39,614 bases of DNA from Nitratireductor sp. (GCA_020441855.1 JAGRLL010000032.1:33464-73077); one strand, 5' to 3'. Shown: positions 1-8,517, counted from the stretch's first letter. The notes: a model not told the origin generated them from the sequence alone. A program made the numbers and translations.

Positions 1-1
1 C

Positions 2-1207
2 TACAAGCCCGCGCCGTTCATCGTCAGTCAGACAATCGACGATGCCGACATGGTTACGGTCGTGACCGAAGGCATCTTCAGCTATTGCGGTGTGAAGGTG
101 AAGATCGACACCGACCGGTTCATCGGTCACGAGCGGGCGATCGTGCGCTGCGAAGGCGAACCGGTCGGTCACGTGATGACCAGCGAGTACGGCTCGAAAA
201 TGCTGTCGCTCGGTGGGGTCGAGCATCTGACTGGCGGCAGCAAGAAGGAAGGCCGTGTTACCTGCGACGTGCTTCTGCGACTGTGCAACCGCGAGGCAGT
301 GGAACTGACCATCGACGAGGGTGCGACTATCGCGGTTCAGGCCGGCAGGGCGCCAATCGTCAACGGCGTCGAGGAAAAGCTGATGCGCGTGGGCTGCGGA
401 TCGGCAACGATCGGCATGTTCGCGTCGCAATGGGCCCAACATGTCGACGAGGTCATTGTTGTCGACGACCACATCACCGGCGTTCTTTCGGAACATCAGG
501 CCGGCAAGCTGCTCAACGTGCCGCCAACGGGCATAAGGATCAACGGACGGCGATCCACGCCCGGCCGATACTTCCAAGTTGCCGAACCCGGTCTTGGCTG
601 GGGCGGAACGGATATCGAGGACCCCTTGTCGATCCTCAAACCCGTGGACAAGTCCGTTGCCTGGCAAGGTTTACGGTTGCTGATGGTCTCCACAACGGGA
701 GAGCAATACGCCTATTTCGAACTTGACGAAAACCTGGAACCGCAGCCCCAGCCACTTCCCGAGGCGCTGCAGGCGTCTGTTGAACGCATCGCCGAGAATT
801 GCGAGCCTTCGCTGTGTTCCGTCTTGTTCATGGGTGGAGCAGGTGGTTCACTGCGCGCCGGGGTCACGGAGAATCCGGTCAAGCTGACCCGTTCGGTCAA
901 GGATTCGCTCACTCACGTCTCCTGCGGCGGTGCCAACGCCTATGTCTGGCCTGGCGGCGGGATTACCGTGATGGCCGATGTGATGGACATGCCGTCGAAT
1001 TCCTTCGGCTACGTCCCGACGCCCGCCCTCGTCGCACCTATCGAATTCACGATGCGGCTGTCGGACTACATCGCACTTGGCGGTCACGCGGACAGCGTGC
1101 GCCCGGTGGGGGAAATCATCACTGAAACCGTACGCCGGGTAGGCAAGATCGACCCGGAATCCGACCCGCACTCAAGCCGCAACTACAGCTGGCGGAACCA
1201 GAAGTAG
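2..1207 (+). CDS. 6-hydroxynicotinate reductase-like protein (5' partial)
   Basis: The frame is open to the left edge, so the gene begins outside the window; the ATG at 50 is internal and residues before it (PAPFIVSQTIDDAD) continue the same protein. The visible part, about 400 residues, resembles proteins annotated as 6-hydroxynicotinate reductase, the ferredoxin-dependent enzyme that reduces the pyridine ring in the Eubacterium barkeri nicotinate pathway; relatives carry N-terminal 4Fe-4S ferredoxin motifs, which would lie upstream of the window. Glycine-rich stretches (LFMGGAGGSLRAG, SCGGANAYVWPGGG) and scattered cysteines are visible. A UPF0280 gene follows after 6 bp, and a ferredoxin and ferredoxin reductase lie 2.6 kb downstream, which fits a low-potential electron supply. 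The family assignment is from recall of sequence type and context. The true substrate may be another heterocycle or aromatic acid, because proteobacterial homologues are largely uncharacterised. Confidence 0.7.
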   Translation, partial: YKPAPFIVSQTIDDADMVTVVTEGIFSYCGVKVKIDTDRFIGHERAIVRCEGEPVGHVMTSEYGSKMLSLGGVEHLTGGSKKEGRVTCDVLLRLCNREAVELTIDEGATIAVQAGRAPIVNGVEEKLMRVGCGSATIGMFASQWAQHVDEVIVVDDHITGVLSEHQAGKLLNVPPTGIRINGRRSTPGRYFQVAEPGLGWGGTDIEDPLSILKPVDKSVAWQGLRLLMVSTTGEQYAYFELDENLEPQPQPLPEALQASVERIAENCEPSLCSVLFMGGAGGSLRAGVTENPVKLTRSVKDSLTHVSCGGANAYVWPGGGITVMADVMDMPSNSFGYVPTPALVAPIEFTMRLSDYIALGGHADSVRPVGEIITETVRRVGKIDPESDPHSSRNYSWRNQK

Positions 1208-1213
1208 CCAAGG

Positions 1214-2095
1214 ATGCAAAGCCCGGTCGCAGCATATCTGGACGGTGGCAAACGGCTGCATCTGCAGCATGGGCCCATTGATCTCATCATTGGCGTCGAT
1301 GCGCCGGACGATCACCAGCGGCAGGAAGCGTTTCGCGCCGCTGCCATGCGATTCGATGGCCTGCTGGAGGGATTGGTTGGCGAGCTCGGTTACCTGCGCG
1401 CCCAGCTTCTGCCAGACACGCCGAACCCGGCGGACCCGGTCGCCAGGCGGATGGCAATGGCCGCGCGTCCCTTCTGCGGCCGGCATTTCCTGACGTCGAT
1501 GATTGCTGTCGCGGGGGCCGTCGCAGACGAGATCCTTCATGCGATGCGTGCGGCAACTCCGCTTACCCGCGCCTATGTGAACAATGGCGGCGACATTGCC
1601 CTGCATCTTGCGGCAGGTTCACACTACACGGCAGCTATCGCTTCGCATGACGGTCTGGATTTGGGTCGAGCTCGGCTGAGCGCCGGTGACGGAATCGGTG
1701 GCATCGCAACCAGCGGAGTATACGGGCGCAGCCATTCGTTAGGCATTGCCGACAGTGTCACGGTTCTGGCCACGGACGCTGCAGCGGCCGACGTTGCCGC
1801 CACCTTGATCGCCAATCAGGTCGACTTGCCGGATCACCCCGCGATCGCGCGCGCGCGCGCCAGCGAACTCTCGCCCGACAGCGATCTTGGGGATCGGCTG
1901 GTCGTCACTTGCGTTAACCCGCTCGACCCGGATGACCGCGCCAGGGCACTGCACGCAGGTGCGGAAGCGGCTCGAAAGATGCTGGACGCCGGCCAAATCG
2001 CCGGAGCCGCCATGTTCCTGCAGGGCCGCTACGAAGTCGTTGGCACATTGTCGAAATCCATCGATCCCATGCGCAAGGAAGTCCTTCATGCCTGA
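1214..2095 (+). CDS. UPF0280 family protein (ApbE-like)
   Basis: This 293-residue protein has the layout of the UPF0280 family, which is distantly related to ApbE FAD:protein FMN transferases; no reaction has been established for UPF0280. The sequence shows a conserved central NNGGDIALHL segment, a small-residue-rich GDGIGGIATSGVYGRSHSLG stretch, and an IADSVTVLATDAAAADVAAT segment of the kind seen in ApbE-fold proteins. The ATG at 1214 lies 6 bp after the reductase stop, and its stop overlaps the next gene by 8 bp, so translation is probably coupled. By analogy with ApbE it could modify or handle a flavin for the neighbouring reductase, but that is inference. A purine/pyrimidine-alternating (gc)n run near 1850 encodes the ARAR segment and is not otherwise notable. 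Confidence 0.8.
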   Translation: MQSPVAAYLDGGKRLHLQHGPIDLIIGVDAPDDHQRQEAFRAAAMRFDGLLEGLVGELGYLRAQLLPDTPNPADPVARRMAMAARPFCGRHFLTSMIAVAGAVADEILHAMRAATPLTRAYVNNGGDIALHLAAGSHYTAAIASHDGLDLGRARLSAGDGIGGIATSGVYGRSHSLGIADSVTVLATDAAAADVAATLIANQVDLPDHPAIARARASELSPDSDLGDRLVVTCVNPLDPDDRARALHAGAEAARKMLDAGQIAGAAMFLQGRYEVVGTLSKSIDPMRKEVLHA

Positions 2096-2669
2096 ACTAA
2101 ACGTTAGAAAACGCCTGTTGACCATCGAGGAGATTTTCCAAGAGGGAGGCCCTGTCAGCGCCACGCCATTGAAGCGCGGCGCGGCGCTTGCGGTGCTGGC
2201 CAATCCGTTTGCCCACCAGTATGTCGAAGACATCCAGGGGTTCATGGACGATCTGCGGCCGCTTGGCCTGGAGATGGCCGAACAGCTGGCGACTGCCCTA
2301 GGAGGTTCGGACAAGATCGAAGGTTATGGCAAGGGATCGCTCGTCGGAGCGGGCGGCGAATTGGAGCATGGCGCGCTCTGGCATGCGCCGGGCGGTTACG
2401 CGATGCGCGAGGTGCTGTCCGGCACCAAGGCGATCGTGCCGTCCGCCAAAAAGGTCGGTGGAGTCGGCGCGCGCCTCGACGTGCCCATCACCCATATCAA
2501 CGCCTCGTATGTCCGCAGCCATTTCGACTCGATGGAAATCGGACTGAACGACGCACCTCGGGCGGATGAATTGCTATTTGCCCTGGTCATGACGACCGGC
2601 CCGCGCATCCATTCCCGCTCCGGCGGGCTGGAAGCCTGGGACATCAAGGGAGAGGACGGATTGAAATGA
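2088..2669 (+). CDS. DUF1185 (amino acid synthesis family) protein, copy 1
   Basis: This 193-residue protein belongs to DUF1185, labelled 'amino acid synthesis' in databases without a proven activity. It starts at the ATG at 2088 inside the end of the UPF0280 gene; longer readings of this frame cross that gene and are not credible. Motifs shared with the next gene are ANPFAHQYVEDI near the N-terminus, GYGKGSLVGAGGELEH in the middle, PSAKKVGGVGARLDVP, YVRSHFD and LNDAPRADE, and a GEDGLK tail. Its stop overlaps the next start as ATGA. Tandem DUF1185 paralogues directly after a 6-hydroxynicotinate reductase-like gene suggest a heteromeric enzyme of the same pathway. The conserved charged and histidine residues would suit an active site, but no reaction can be assigned. 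Confidence 0.85.
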   Translation: MPELNVRKRLLTIEEIFQEGGPVSATPLKRGAALAVLANPFAHQYVEDIQGFMDDLRPLGLEMAEQLATALGGSDKIEGYGKGSLVGAGGELEHGALWHAPGGYAMREVLSGTKAIVPSAKKVGGVGARLDVPITHINASYVRSHFDSMEIGLNDAPRADELLFALVMTTGPRIHSRSGGLEAWDIKGEDGLK

Positions 2670-3250
2670 CCGTCAGCATCAGAAAACTCGCAACCTGGGT
2701 CGAGGAAACACACAACGAAGCCGGGCGAACCATCTCTCCGCCAACCCGTAAGTCGGTCGCTGTTGCTGTCATCGAAAACCCCTTTGCCGGACGCTATGTC
2801 GAGGACCTGACCGAACTGATGGAAATCGGCGCCGAACTGGGCGGGCTACTGGGCGATAAGGCTGTCGCTGCACTGGGCGTACGTCCGGACGAAATCGAAA
2901 GCTATGGCAAGGCTGCGATGGTCGGCGAAAACGGCGAGCTGGAGCACGCGGCGGCGATCCTGCATCCCAAGCTCGGCGCGCCTCTTCGCAAGGCAGTCGA
3001 AAGTGGCGCCGCGCTTGTACCTTCCTCGAAGAAGCGCGGCGGACCGGGACAGGATCTGGACATTCCGCTCGGCCACAAGGATGCGGCCTATGTCCGTTCG
3101 CATTTCGACGGGGTCGAGGTGCGCCTGAACGATGCCCCTCGCCCAAACGAAATCCTCGTCGCGGTGGCCGTCACTGACAGCGGCCGGCCGCTGCCGCGTG
3201 TCGGTGGTCTGACGCACGAAAAAGCCGAAGGCAAGGACGGCCTTCGCTAG
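2666..3250 (+). CDS. DUF1185 (amino acid synthesis family) protein, copy 2
   Basis: This 194-residue DUF1185 protein is clearly paralogous to the gene before it. The shared blocks are ENPFAGRYVEDL, SYGKAAMVGENGELEH, PSSKKRGGPGQDLDIP, AAYVRSHFDGVEVRLNDAPR and the GKDGLR tail. The ATG at 2666 overlaps the stop of copy 1 (ATGA), so equal production of both subunits is likely. The two copies differ clearly outside these blocks, so the duplication is old, and subunit specialisation is more likely than a recent copy. Function is unknown; context places it in the same degradative operon as the ring-reductase-like protein. About 100 bp separates it from the next gene, with no obvious terminator. Confidence 0.85.
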   Translation: MTVSIRKLATWVEETHNEAGRTISPPTRKSVAVAVIENPFAGRYVEDLTELMEIGAELGGLLGDKAVAALGVRPDEIESYGKAAMVGENGELEHAAAILHPKLGAPLRKAVESGAALVPSSKKRGGPGQDLDIPLGHKDAAYVRSHFDGVEVRLNDAPRPNEILVAVAVTDSGRPLPRVGGLTHEKAEGKDGLR

Positions 3251-3350
3251 GCGAGATGATGTGGGCTGCCGACTGGTCATACCGGCTGTCCAACAAACCC
3301 AAACGGAAATCAGGATCGAACCGGCACCTCAAACGGAGGAGATCAACCAA

Positions 3351-3674
3351 ATGCGTATCTCACAGGATCACGACGTCCAAACCGTGATGGTGACCTATGA
3401 CGTGTCCTTCGGAACCTACGAGGAACTGATGGGAATCCTGTCCAGCACCTACAAGGACCACCTGGCAAAACAGGACGGCTTCATCGGTGCGGCGATCCAC
3501 GTCAACGAGGCGAAGACACGGGTTGCCTCCTATTCGCAATGGGACACGCGCGAGCACTTTCTGAGCGTCCTGCGGTCGGAGCACATGCAGGCCGTCAACC
3601 GAAAACTTGCCGATTTGAGTAAAGGGTTCGAACCTGTACTCTACGAAATAAAGCAAGTTTATTCAGTGACTTAA
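3351..3674 (+). CDS. ABM/dimeric alpha-beta barrel protein
   Basis: This small protein of 107 residues has the pattern of the antibiotic-biosynthesis-monooxygenase (ABM) or dimeric alpha-beta barrel superfamily: a first beta strand (TVMVTYDVSF), a helix, the QDGFIGAAIHVNE strand pair, SYSQWDTREHFLSVL and a C-terminal EIKQVYSV strand. The start at 3351 is supported by a strong Shine-Dalgarno sequence, GGAGGAGATC, ending about 6 bp upstream; an in-frame upstream extension to 3261 is not supported. Such proteins are cofactor-free monooxygenases, haem-handling proteins or isomerase-like partners, and this one cannot be assigned further. It lies between the DUF1185 pair and the ferredoxin unit and probably ends the first transcript. 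Confidence 0.75.
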   Translation: MRISQDHDVQTVMVTYDVSFGTYEELMGILSSTYKDHLAKQDGFIGAAIHVNEAKTRVASYSQWDTREHFLSVLRSEHMQAVNRKLADLSKGFEPVLYEIKQVYSVT

Positions 3675-3761
3675 GGCACGAGTAACTCTCGGTCGAATTG
3701 ACGAGAATAGTGCTGCCGCATTGCCGCGTTCCCATGCAACCTACCCAGCCGCTTAAAAAAG

Positions 3762-3805
3762 TTGACGGCAAACCCATGCAACATTATTGTTAGTATACAA
3801 ACAAT
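3762..3805 (+). promoter_or_regulatory. Putative promoter with overlapping palindromic operator before fdxA
   Basis: TTGACG at 3762-3767 and TATTGT at 3785-3790, with a 17-bp spacer, form a plausible housekeeping promoter. A 20-bp near-palindrome, ATTGTTAGTATACAAACAAT, lies at 3786-3805 with one mismatched pair (3792/3799) and covers the -10 and likely start site. The GTATAC core with TTGT/ACAA arms resembles GntR-family operators; the regulator is not identifiable in the window. Confidence 0.5.
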
Positions 3806-3815
3806 TGGACAAGCG

Positions 3816-4145
3816 ATGACCTACGTCGTAACGGATAGCTGCATCAACTGTAAATTCACCGATTGCGTCGAGGTCTGCCCGGTTGACTGCTTCTACGAGG
3901 GAGAGAACTTCCTCGTCATCCATCCAGACGAATGTATCGACTGTGGCGTGTGTGAACCGGAATGCCCGGTCGACGCAATTCGCGCCGACACCGAAACCGG
4001 CATGGACCAATGGCTTGCGATCAACGCGAAGCTCGCGGAGCTCTGGCCAAACATCAACACAAAGAAAGAACCCATGGCCGACCACGAGGCATGGGCCGAG
4101 AAAGCCGACAAGCTCGAGCATCTTTCCGAGGCGCCCGGCGGTTAG
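3816..4145 (+). CDS. fdxA: 7Fe (3Fe-4S/4Fe-4S) ferredoxin, FdxA family
   Basis: This 109-residue ferredoxin has the Azotobacter FdI-type arrangement. Cysteines at 9, 17 and 50 suit a 3Fe-4S cluster and those at 21, 40, 43 and 46 a 4Fe-4S cluster, with extra cysteines at 12 and 25 as is usual in the family. A C-terminal extension of about 55 residues ([10 protein letters not shown] region) is also typical. It is a cytoplasmic single-electron carrier. It has its own probable promoter and operator just upstream and is followed after 3 bp by a ferredoxin-NADP reductase, so the two are an electron-transfer pair. The likely acceptor is the 6-hydroxynicotinate reductase-like enzyme. The Shine-Dalgarno is weak (TTGGAC). 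Confidence 0.93.
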   Translation: MTYVVTDSCINCKFTDCVEVCPVDCFYEGENFLVIHPDECIDCGVCEPECPVDAIRADTETGMDQWLAINAKLAELWPNINTKKEPMADHEAWAEKADKLEHLSEAPGG

Positions 4146-4148
4146 AAG

Positions 4149-4991
4149 ATGTCAATTAGCGAGGCACAAATGTCAGACACCTCTCCGATCGTTCAGCGAA
4201 AGCCTTCCGAGTTCGCAGTCCCTGCCGGCGTCTTTGCCGAAACCGTGACCAGCGTCGAACACTACACCGACCGGCTTTTCAGGTTTCGAATTACGCGCCC
4301 TCCAAGCTTCCGCTTCCGGTCCGGCGAATTCGTCATGATCGGATTGCCCAATGCCGACAAGCCCGTCTACCGGGCCTATTCCATCGCCAGCCCTTCCTGG
4401 GATGAAGAGATCGAGTTCTTCTCGATCAAGGTTCCCGATGGCCCGCTGACAGAGCATCTGCAAAAGATCCAGGTCGGCGACACGATCCTGATGCGGAAAA
4501 AGCCGACCGGCACGCTGGTGAACGACGCCCTGTTGCCGGGCAAACGCGTCTACATGTTCTCGACCGGCACTGGGATTGCACCCTTCGCATCCCTGATTCG
4601 CGATCCGGAGACCTATGAGAAGTTCAACGAAGTCATCCTGACTCACACCTGCCGCGAAGTTTCCGAGCTGAGATACGGACAGGAACTGGTCAAAGGCTGC
4701 CTGGAGGATCCGCTGGTCGGGGAATTCGCGAATGGCCGTCTTCGTCACTACACCTCGATCACGCGCGAAGACTATCCAACACGAGGTCGCATTACCGATT
4801 TGATGGTGTCGGGCAAGCTGTTCGACGACCTGGGCGTGCCGGCAATCAATCCCGAAGACGACCGAGGCATGATCTGCGGCTCGATGGCGATGCTCAACGA
4901 CACCAAGGAGATGCTCGAAGGCTTCGGGCTGGTCGAAGGCGCCAACAACAAGCCGGCGACATTCGTGGTCGAACGCGCATTCGTCGACTGA
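4149..4991 (+). CDS. fpr: Ferredoxin-NADP reductase
   Basis: This 280-residue protein is a bacterial type (Fpr-like) ferredoxin/flavodoxin-NADP reductase. The FAD-binding motif RAYSIASP, the FFSIKVPDGPLT strand, the nucleotide-binding TGTGIAPFASLIRDPE segment, the CGSMAML segment and the C-terminal VERAFVD are all present. It transfers electrons between NAD(P)H and the ferredoxin encoded 3 bp upstream. Two in-frame ATGs (4149 and 4170) are possible starts; the first gives a slightly longer N-terminus than usual, and the second, following GAGGCA, may be the real one. With fdxA it would power a ring reductase using NADPH-derived electrons, though the thermodynamics of driving an uphill reduction this way are unclear. 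Confidence 0.93.
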   Translation: MSISEAQMSDTSPIVQRKPSEFAVPAGVFAETVTSVEHYTDRLFRFRITRPPSFRFRSGEFVMIGLPNADKPVYRAYSIASPSWDEEIEFFSIKVPDGPLTEHLQKIQVGDTILMRKKPTGTLVNDALLPGKRVYMFSTGTGIAPFASLIRDPETYEKFNEVILTHTCREVSELRYGQELVKGCLEDPLVGEFANGRLRHYTSITREDYPTRGRITDLMVSGKLFDDLGVPAINPEDDRGMICGSMAMLNDTKEMLEGFGLVEGANNKPATFVVERAFVD

Positions 4992-5052
4992 TGGAGCTTG
5001 TCGGCAGATGGTCGGGTACATCGCGGCGTGTTTTTGAAACCGGGGACAGATC

Positions 5053-6495
5053 GTGACGACAGAAACGAAACGCAATCTGATCGACGGCGAATGGGTTGAT
5101 GGAGACGATGCATCGACGAATATCAACCCGTCCGACCTGTCGGACACGATTGGCGACTACACCCGCGCGACGGTTGGTCAAGTTGCCGAGGCCGCAGCCG
5201 CGGCAAAGGCCGCCTTGCCCGGCTGGGTTAATATCGGCCCACAGACACGCGCCGACATTCTCGACCGTGTGGGCGATGCCATTCTGTCCAGAAAGGACGA
5301 AATCGGCCACATCCTCGCACGCGAAGAAGGAAAGACCCTCGCCGAGGCGGTGGGAGAGGCCGTCCGCGCCGGCCAGATCTTCAAGTTCTTCGCCGGCGAG
5401 GCGCTGCGCGTCACGGGCGACGCCATCGACTCGGTGCGCCCCTCGGTCGATGTCACCGTGACCCGCGAACCCGTAGGCGTTGTCGGACTGATCACGCCCT
5501 GGAATTTCCCGATCGCAATACCGGCCTGGAAAACCGCCCCGGCGCTTGCCTATGGCAATACGGTGGTGCTCAAGCCTGCGGATCTCACGCCGGGCAGCGC
5601 GCATCTGATGACGGAGATCCTGGTGCAGGCGGGTGTGCCGAAAGGCGTGTTCAACCTGGCAATGGGGCGGGGCTCGGTCGTCGGCCAGGCTATTGTGGAG
5701 AATCCGAATGTGGACGCGATTTCCTTCACCGGTTCGGTCCCAGTCGGCAGGGCGCTCGCTGTCGATGCCTCCAGGCACCTGAAGAAGGTCCAGCTCGAGA
5801 TGGGGGGCAAGAACCCCATGGTGGTTATGGACGACGCCGACATGGATATTGCGGTGGCTGCCTGCCTGAACGGCGCGTTCTTCTCGACCGGACAGCGCTG
5901 CACGGCGTCGTCGCGGCTGATCGTTCACCGCGCCGTTCATGACGAGTTTGCAGACAGGCTGACCCGCGCGGCGATGGGACTGACCGTCGGCAACGCCATC
6001 GCTCCGGGCACCCAAATGGGACCGGTCGCGTCCGAAGGGCAACTGACCAGCAATCTGAACTATGTCGATATCGCACGGCAGGAAGGCGCCACGGTGGTAG
6101 GAGGCGAGCACCTGAGCAACGACCAGCAAGGACATTATCAGCGGCCGGCCGTTTTTCTTGGCGCCACCAATGACATGCGCACGAGCCGCGAAGAAATATT
6201 CGGCCCCTGTGCCAGCGTTATCCGCGCCGACGATTTCGACCACGCACTGGCCCTCGCCAACGATACCGATTTCGGACTGTCGTCAGGAATCTGTACACGG
6301 AACCTGTCCTATGCGCGGGAATTCAGACGCCATTCCACCGCCGGGATGGTGATGGTCAATCTGCCTACTGCCGGTGTCGACTACCACGTGCCCTTCGGTG
6401 GGCGGAAAGGCTCATCCTACGGATCGCGCGAGCAAGGGCGCTACGCCGCCGAATTCTATACCGCCGTCAAGACGGCCTACAGCTTTGCCGGATAG
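5053..6495 (+). CDS. NAD(P)-dependent aldehyde dehydrogenase (semialdehyde dehydrogenase type)
   Basis: This 480-residue ALDH superfamily enzyme starts at a GTG (5053) preceded by GGGGAC. The catalytic asparagine lies in TPWNFPIAIPAWK, the general-base glutamate in LEMGGKNP, and the nucleophilic cysteine in GQRCTASSRL; a C-terminal PFGGRKGSSYGSREQG segment is also present. It most resembles alpha-ketoglutaric- and succinic-semialdehyde dehydrogenase-type enzymes, which oxidise an aldehyde to an acid with NAD(P)+. It lies between the electron-transfer pair and the acyl kinase, so it may oxidise a semialdehyde formed after ring opening. Substrate specificity cannot be read from the sequence. 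Confidence 0.92.
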   Translation: MTTETKRNLIDGEWVDGDDASTNINPSDLSDTIGDYTRATVGQVAEAAAAAKAALPGWVNIGPQTRADILDRVGDAILSRKDEIGHILAREEGKTLAEAVGEAVRAGQIFKFFAGEALRVTGDAIDSVRPSVDVTVTREPVGVVGLITPWNFPIAIPAWKTAPALAYGNTVVLKPADLTPGSAHLMTEILVQAGVPKGVFNLAMGRGSVVGQAIVENPNVDAISFTGSVPVGRALAVDASRHLKKVQLEMGGKNPMVVMDDADMDIAVAACLNGAFFSTGQRCTASSRLIVHRAVHDEFADRLTRAAMGLTVGNAIAPGTQMGPVASEGQLTSNLNYVDIARQEGATVVGGEHLSNDQQGHYQRPAVFLGATNDMRTSREEIFGPCASVIRADDFDHALALANDTDFGLSSGICTRNLSYAREFRRHSTAGMVMVNLPTAGVDYHVPFGGRKGSSYGSREQGRYAAEFYTAVKTAYSFAG

Positions 6496-6500
6496 CGCTG

Positions 6501-7595
6501 ATGGGCAGCGACGTCATCCTGGCAATCAACCCCGGCACCACGACGACGCGTTGTGCCCTCTTCGCTGTGTCGCAGGACGATGTGCTGCCGGTCGCAGAAC
6601 ATGCACTCGACCACGACGAGACGGTGATGGCGGGCTTCGCCTCGATCCCCGACCAGTTGAACTTCCGCAAGGACTGCGTGCAGGCTTTCCTGGAGAACCA
6701 CCTCGCCGATCACCGTCTGGTTGCCTGCGCCGGACGCGGCGGCATGCTGACGCCGGTACCCTCTGGCGTCATTGCAATCAACGACGCGCTCGTGGAGTTT
6801 GCACTGCATCGCCCGGTCTATCTCCACGCCAGCAATCTAGGTGCGCCGCTTGCCGGCGGCATTGCCAGCCCGCTGGGTCTGCCTTCCTTCATCGTCGATC
6901 CGGTCAGCGTCGACGAGCTGACGGACGTTGCGCGTGTTTCGGGGTTCGACGAGACTCCCAGGTTCAGCTTTGTTCACGCACTGAACATACGCGCATCGGC
7001 GCGCCGTCTGGCGGCAAAGCTGGACAAGCCGTTCAACGAGCTTCGCGCCGTCGTGGCCCACCTGGGGGCCGGGTTCTCAATCGCCGCGCTGACGAACGGC
7101 AGGCTGGTGGACAACTCCAACCGTATGGAGATATCGCCATTTTCGCCTGAGCGCGCCGGTGGGCTGCCGCCGCTGCCTTTGATCGAGCTTTGCTATTCCG
7201 GCAAATACGCCAGGCAGGAATTGCTGGCAAAGCTCTACGGCAAGGGCGGGGTGTTTTCCCTGCTGGGCACCAAGGACATGCGCAAGGTCGAGGCAATGAT
7301 CGCCGGGGGCGACACATTTGCCGAACTGGTGTTCGACGCGATGCTCTATCAGGTCGGCAAAGCGGTCGGCGCCATGGCGGCCGTTCTGGATTTCCGCCTC
7401 GATGCAGTGATCCTGACCGGTGGACTGGCGAATTCGCAGCAGGTCGCCGCATCCCTTCGTGCGAGAACGAAACATCTCGCTCCACTTGAGGTTTATCCCG
7501 GCAGCGATGAATGCCTGGCGCTAGCGCAGGGCGTAGCGCGGGTCTTGCGGGGGCAAGAAACCGCCATGAACTGGCCTGTCGGGCAAGCCGCATGA
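6501..7595 (+). CDS. buk: Butyrate kinase-type acyl kinase
   Basis: This 364-residue member of the acetokinase family matches the butyrate kinase branch: the N-terminal phosphate-binding AINPGTTTTR, PVYLHASNLGAPLAGGIA in the middle, VVAHLGAGFSIAALTNGRLVD as the second phosphate motif, a KDMRKVEAMIAGGD segment and ILTGGLANS near the C-terminus. It converts acyl phosphate and ADP to the acid and ATP, or the reverse. It begins 5 bp after the aldehyde dehydrogenase and overlaps the phosphotransacylase gene as ATGA. A buk/ptb pair is more common in fermentative bacteria; here, with ETF and a reductive module, it suggests substrate-level ATP recovery or acyl-CoA formation from an unusual acid. Isobutyrate or branched-acid kinases are alternatives. 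Confidence 0.9.
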   Translation: MGSDVILAINPGTTTTRCALFAVSQDDVLPVAEHALDHDETVMAGFASIPDQLNFRKDCVQAFLENHLADHRLVACAGRGGMLTPVPSGVIAINDALVEFALHRPVYLHASNLGAPLAGGIASPLGLPSFIVDPVSVDELTDVARVSGFDETPRFSFVHALNIRASARRLAAKLDKPFNELRAVVAHLGAGFSIAALTNGRLVDNSNRMEISPFSPERAGGLPPLPLIELCYSGKYARQELLAKLYGKGGVFSLLGTKDMRKVEAMIAGGDTFAELVFDAMLYQVGKAVGAMAAVLDFRLDAVILTGGLANSQQVAASLRARTKHLAPLEVYPGSDECLALAQGVARVLRGQETAMNWPVGQAA

Positions 7596-8517
7596 GCATC
7601 GCCAGCTTCAGCGCACTCAAGGATCATGTCCGCACCCTGCCGCCTGCAGGACTTGCCGTCGCCGGCGGAAACGATCCGGATGTCGTGCGAGCCGTGATTG
7701 CCGCGCTGGAAGCGGGCATGATCGATCGCGCGATCATGAGTGGAGATCCGGCCCTAATGGCGCCGATGGTGCCGGCGAAATGGCTGGACCATGTTCGGCT
7801 CGTCAAGGGCGGCGATGCCACCGAGTGCGCCCGCCACGCCGTCTCCGCCGTGCGCGTTGGCGAGGCGGATATCCTGATGAAGGGCCATGTCGACAGCACC
7901 AGCTATCTTCGTGCCGTTGTCGATGGAGAAACCGGCATTCGCGGCGATGGCGTGTTATCCAACATCACGGTTGCGTCGATGCCCAGCTACCCCAAATTGC
8001 TGGTCGTTACGGATAACGGGATCGTCCCGATACCAACGCTTGAGCAAAAGCGGCAGATCATCCTGAACACGCGTCCGTTTTTCTCCGGAATGGGGATCAG
8101 CCCGATCCGTGTTGCAGCGATTGCCGCCACCGAAAAGGTGTCCGACAGGCTTCCCGCCACGATCGACGCGAATGCCCTTGCCGAAGAAAGCCGGGCCAAC
8201 GGCTTGCCGGGATTCATCGTCGACGGGCCATTCGGATACGACGTCGCCGTCAGCAAGGCTTCAGCGGAAAAGAAGGGATTGGGGCATTCGCCCGTGGCAG
8301 GAAATGCCGATCTCATCATCTGCCCACAATCGACGCGGCAAACGCCTTGGCGAAATCCTGGAAGCTGCATGGCGCCGCAGAAACCGGATCCATCGTTCTG
8401 GGCGCGCAGGGTCCTATCCTGCTGAACTCCAGATCCGACGGAACGGACAGGCGCATAGACGCTTTGGCGCTGGCGATTGCATCGTCACAAGCCACCAACG
8501 CGGAGACCCAAGCATGA
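7592..8517 (+). pseudogene. Phosphate acetyl/butyryltransferase with frameshift
   Basis: The frame starts at the ATG at 7592 and reads as a Ptb/Pta-family protein: GNDPDVVRAV, EADILMKGHVDSTSYLRAV, GFIVDGPFGYDVAVSKASAE and SPVAGNADLIICP. At about 8322-8329 the frame changes. The original frame then gives an unrelated tail ending at 8425, while one base out of register gives IDAANALAKSWKLHG, GSIVLGAQGPILLNSRSDG and a natural stop at 8515-8517. The span of 926 bases is one short of a whole number of codons, so a single-base loss explains it. About 63 residues are displaced, including the conserved C-terminal GAQGPI region, so the protein is probably inactive unless this is a read error. It would normally interconvert acyl-CoA and acyl phosphate for the kinase it overlaps. 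Confidence 0.8.

Noticed and set aside
1845..1865. Alternating GC run (cgcgatcgcgcgcgcgcgcc) as a Z-DNA or regulatory repeat.
   Set aside because: It lies inside the UPF0280 coding frame and encodes an ordinary Ala-Arg stretch in GC-rich DNA.
3677..3713. Terminator or riboswitch between the ABM gene and fdxA (nested GCAC/GTGC and TCTCG/CGAGA stems).
   Set aside because: Stems are only 4-5 bp with a large loop and no T-tract, so chance pairing is likely.
4173..6243. Long minus-strand open frames across the reductase and aldehyde dehydrogenase genes.
   Set aside because: They are frame shadows of GC-rich plus-strand genes with clear catalytic motifs; the translations show no family signal.
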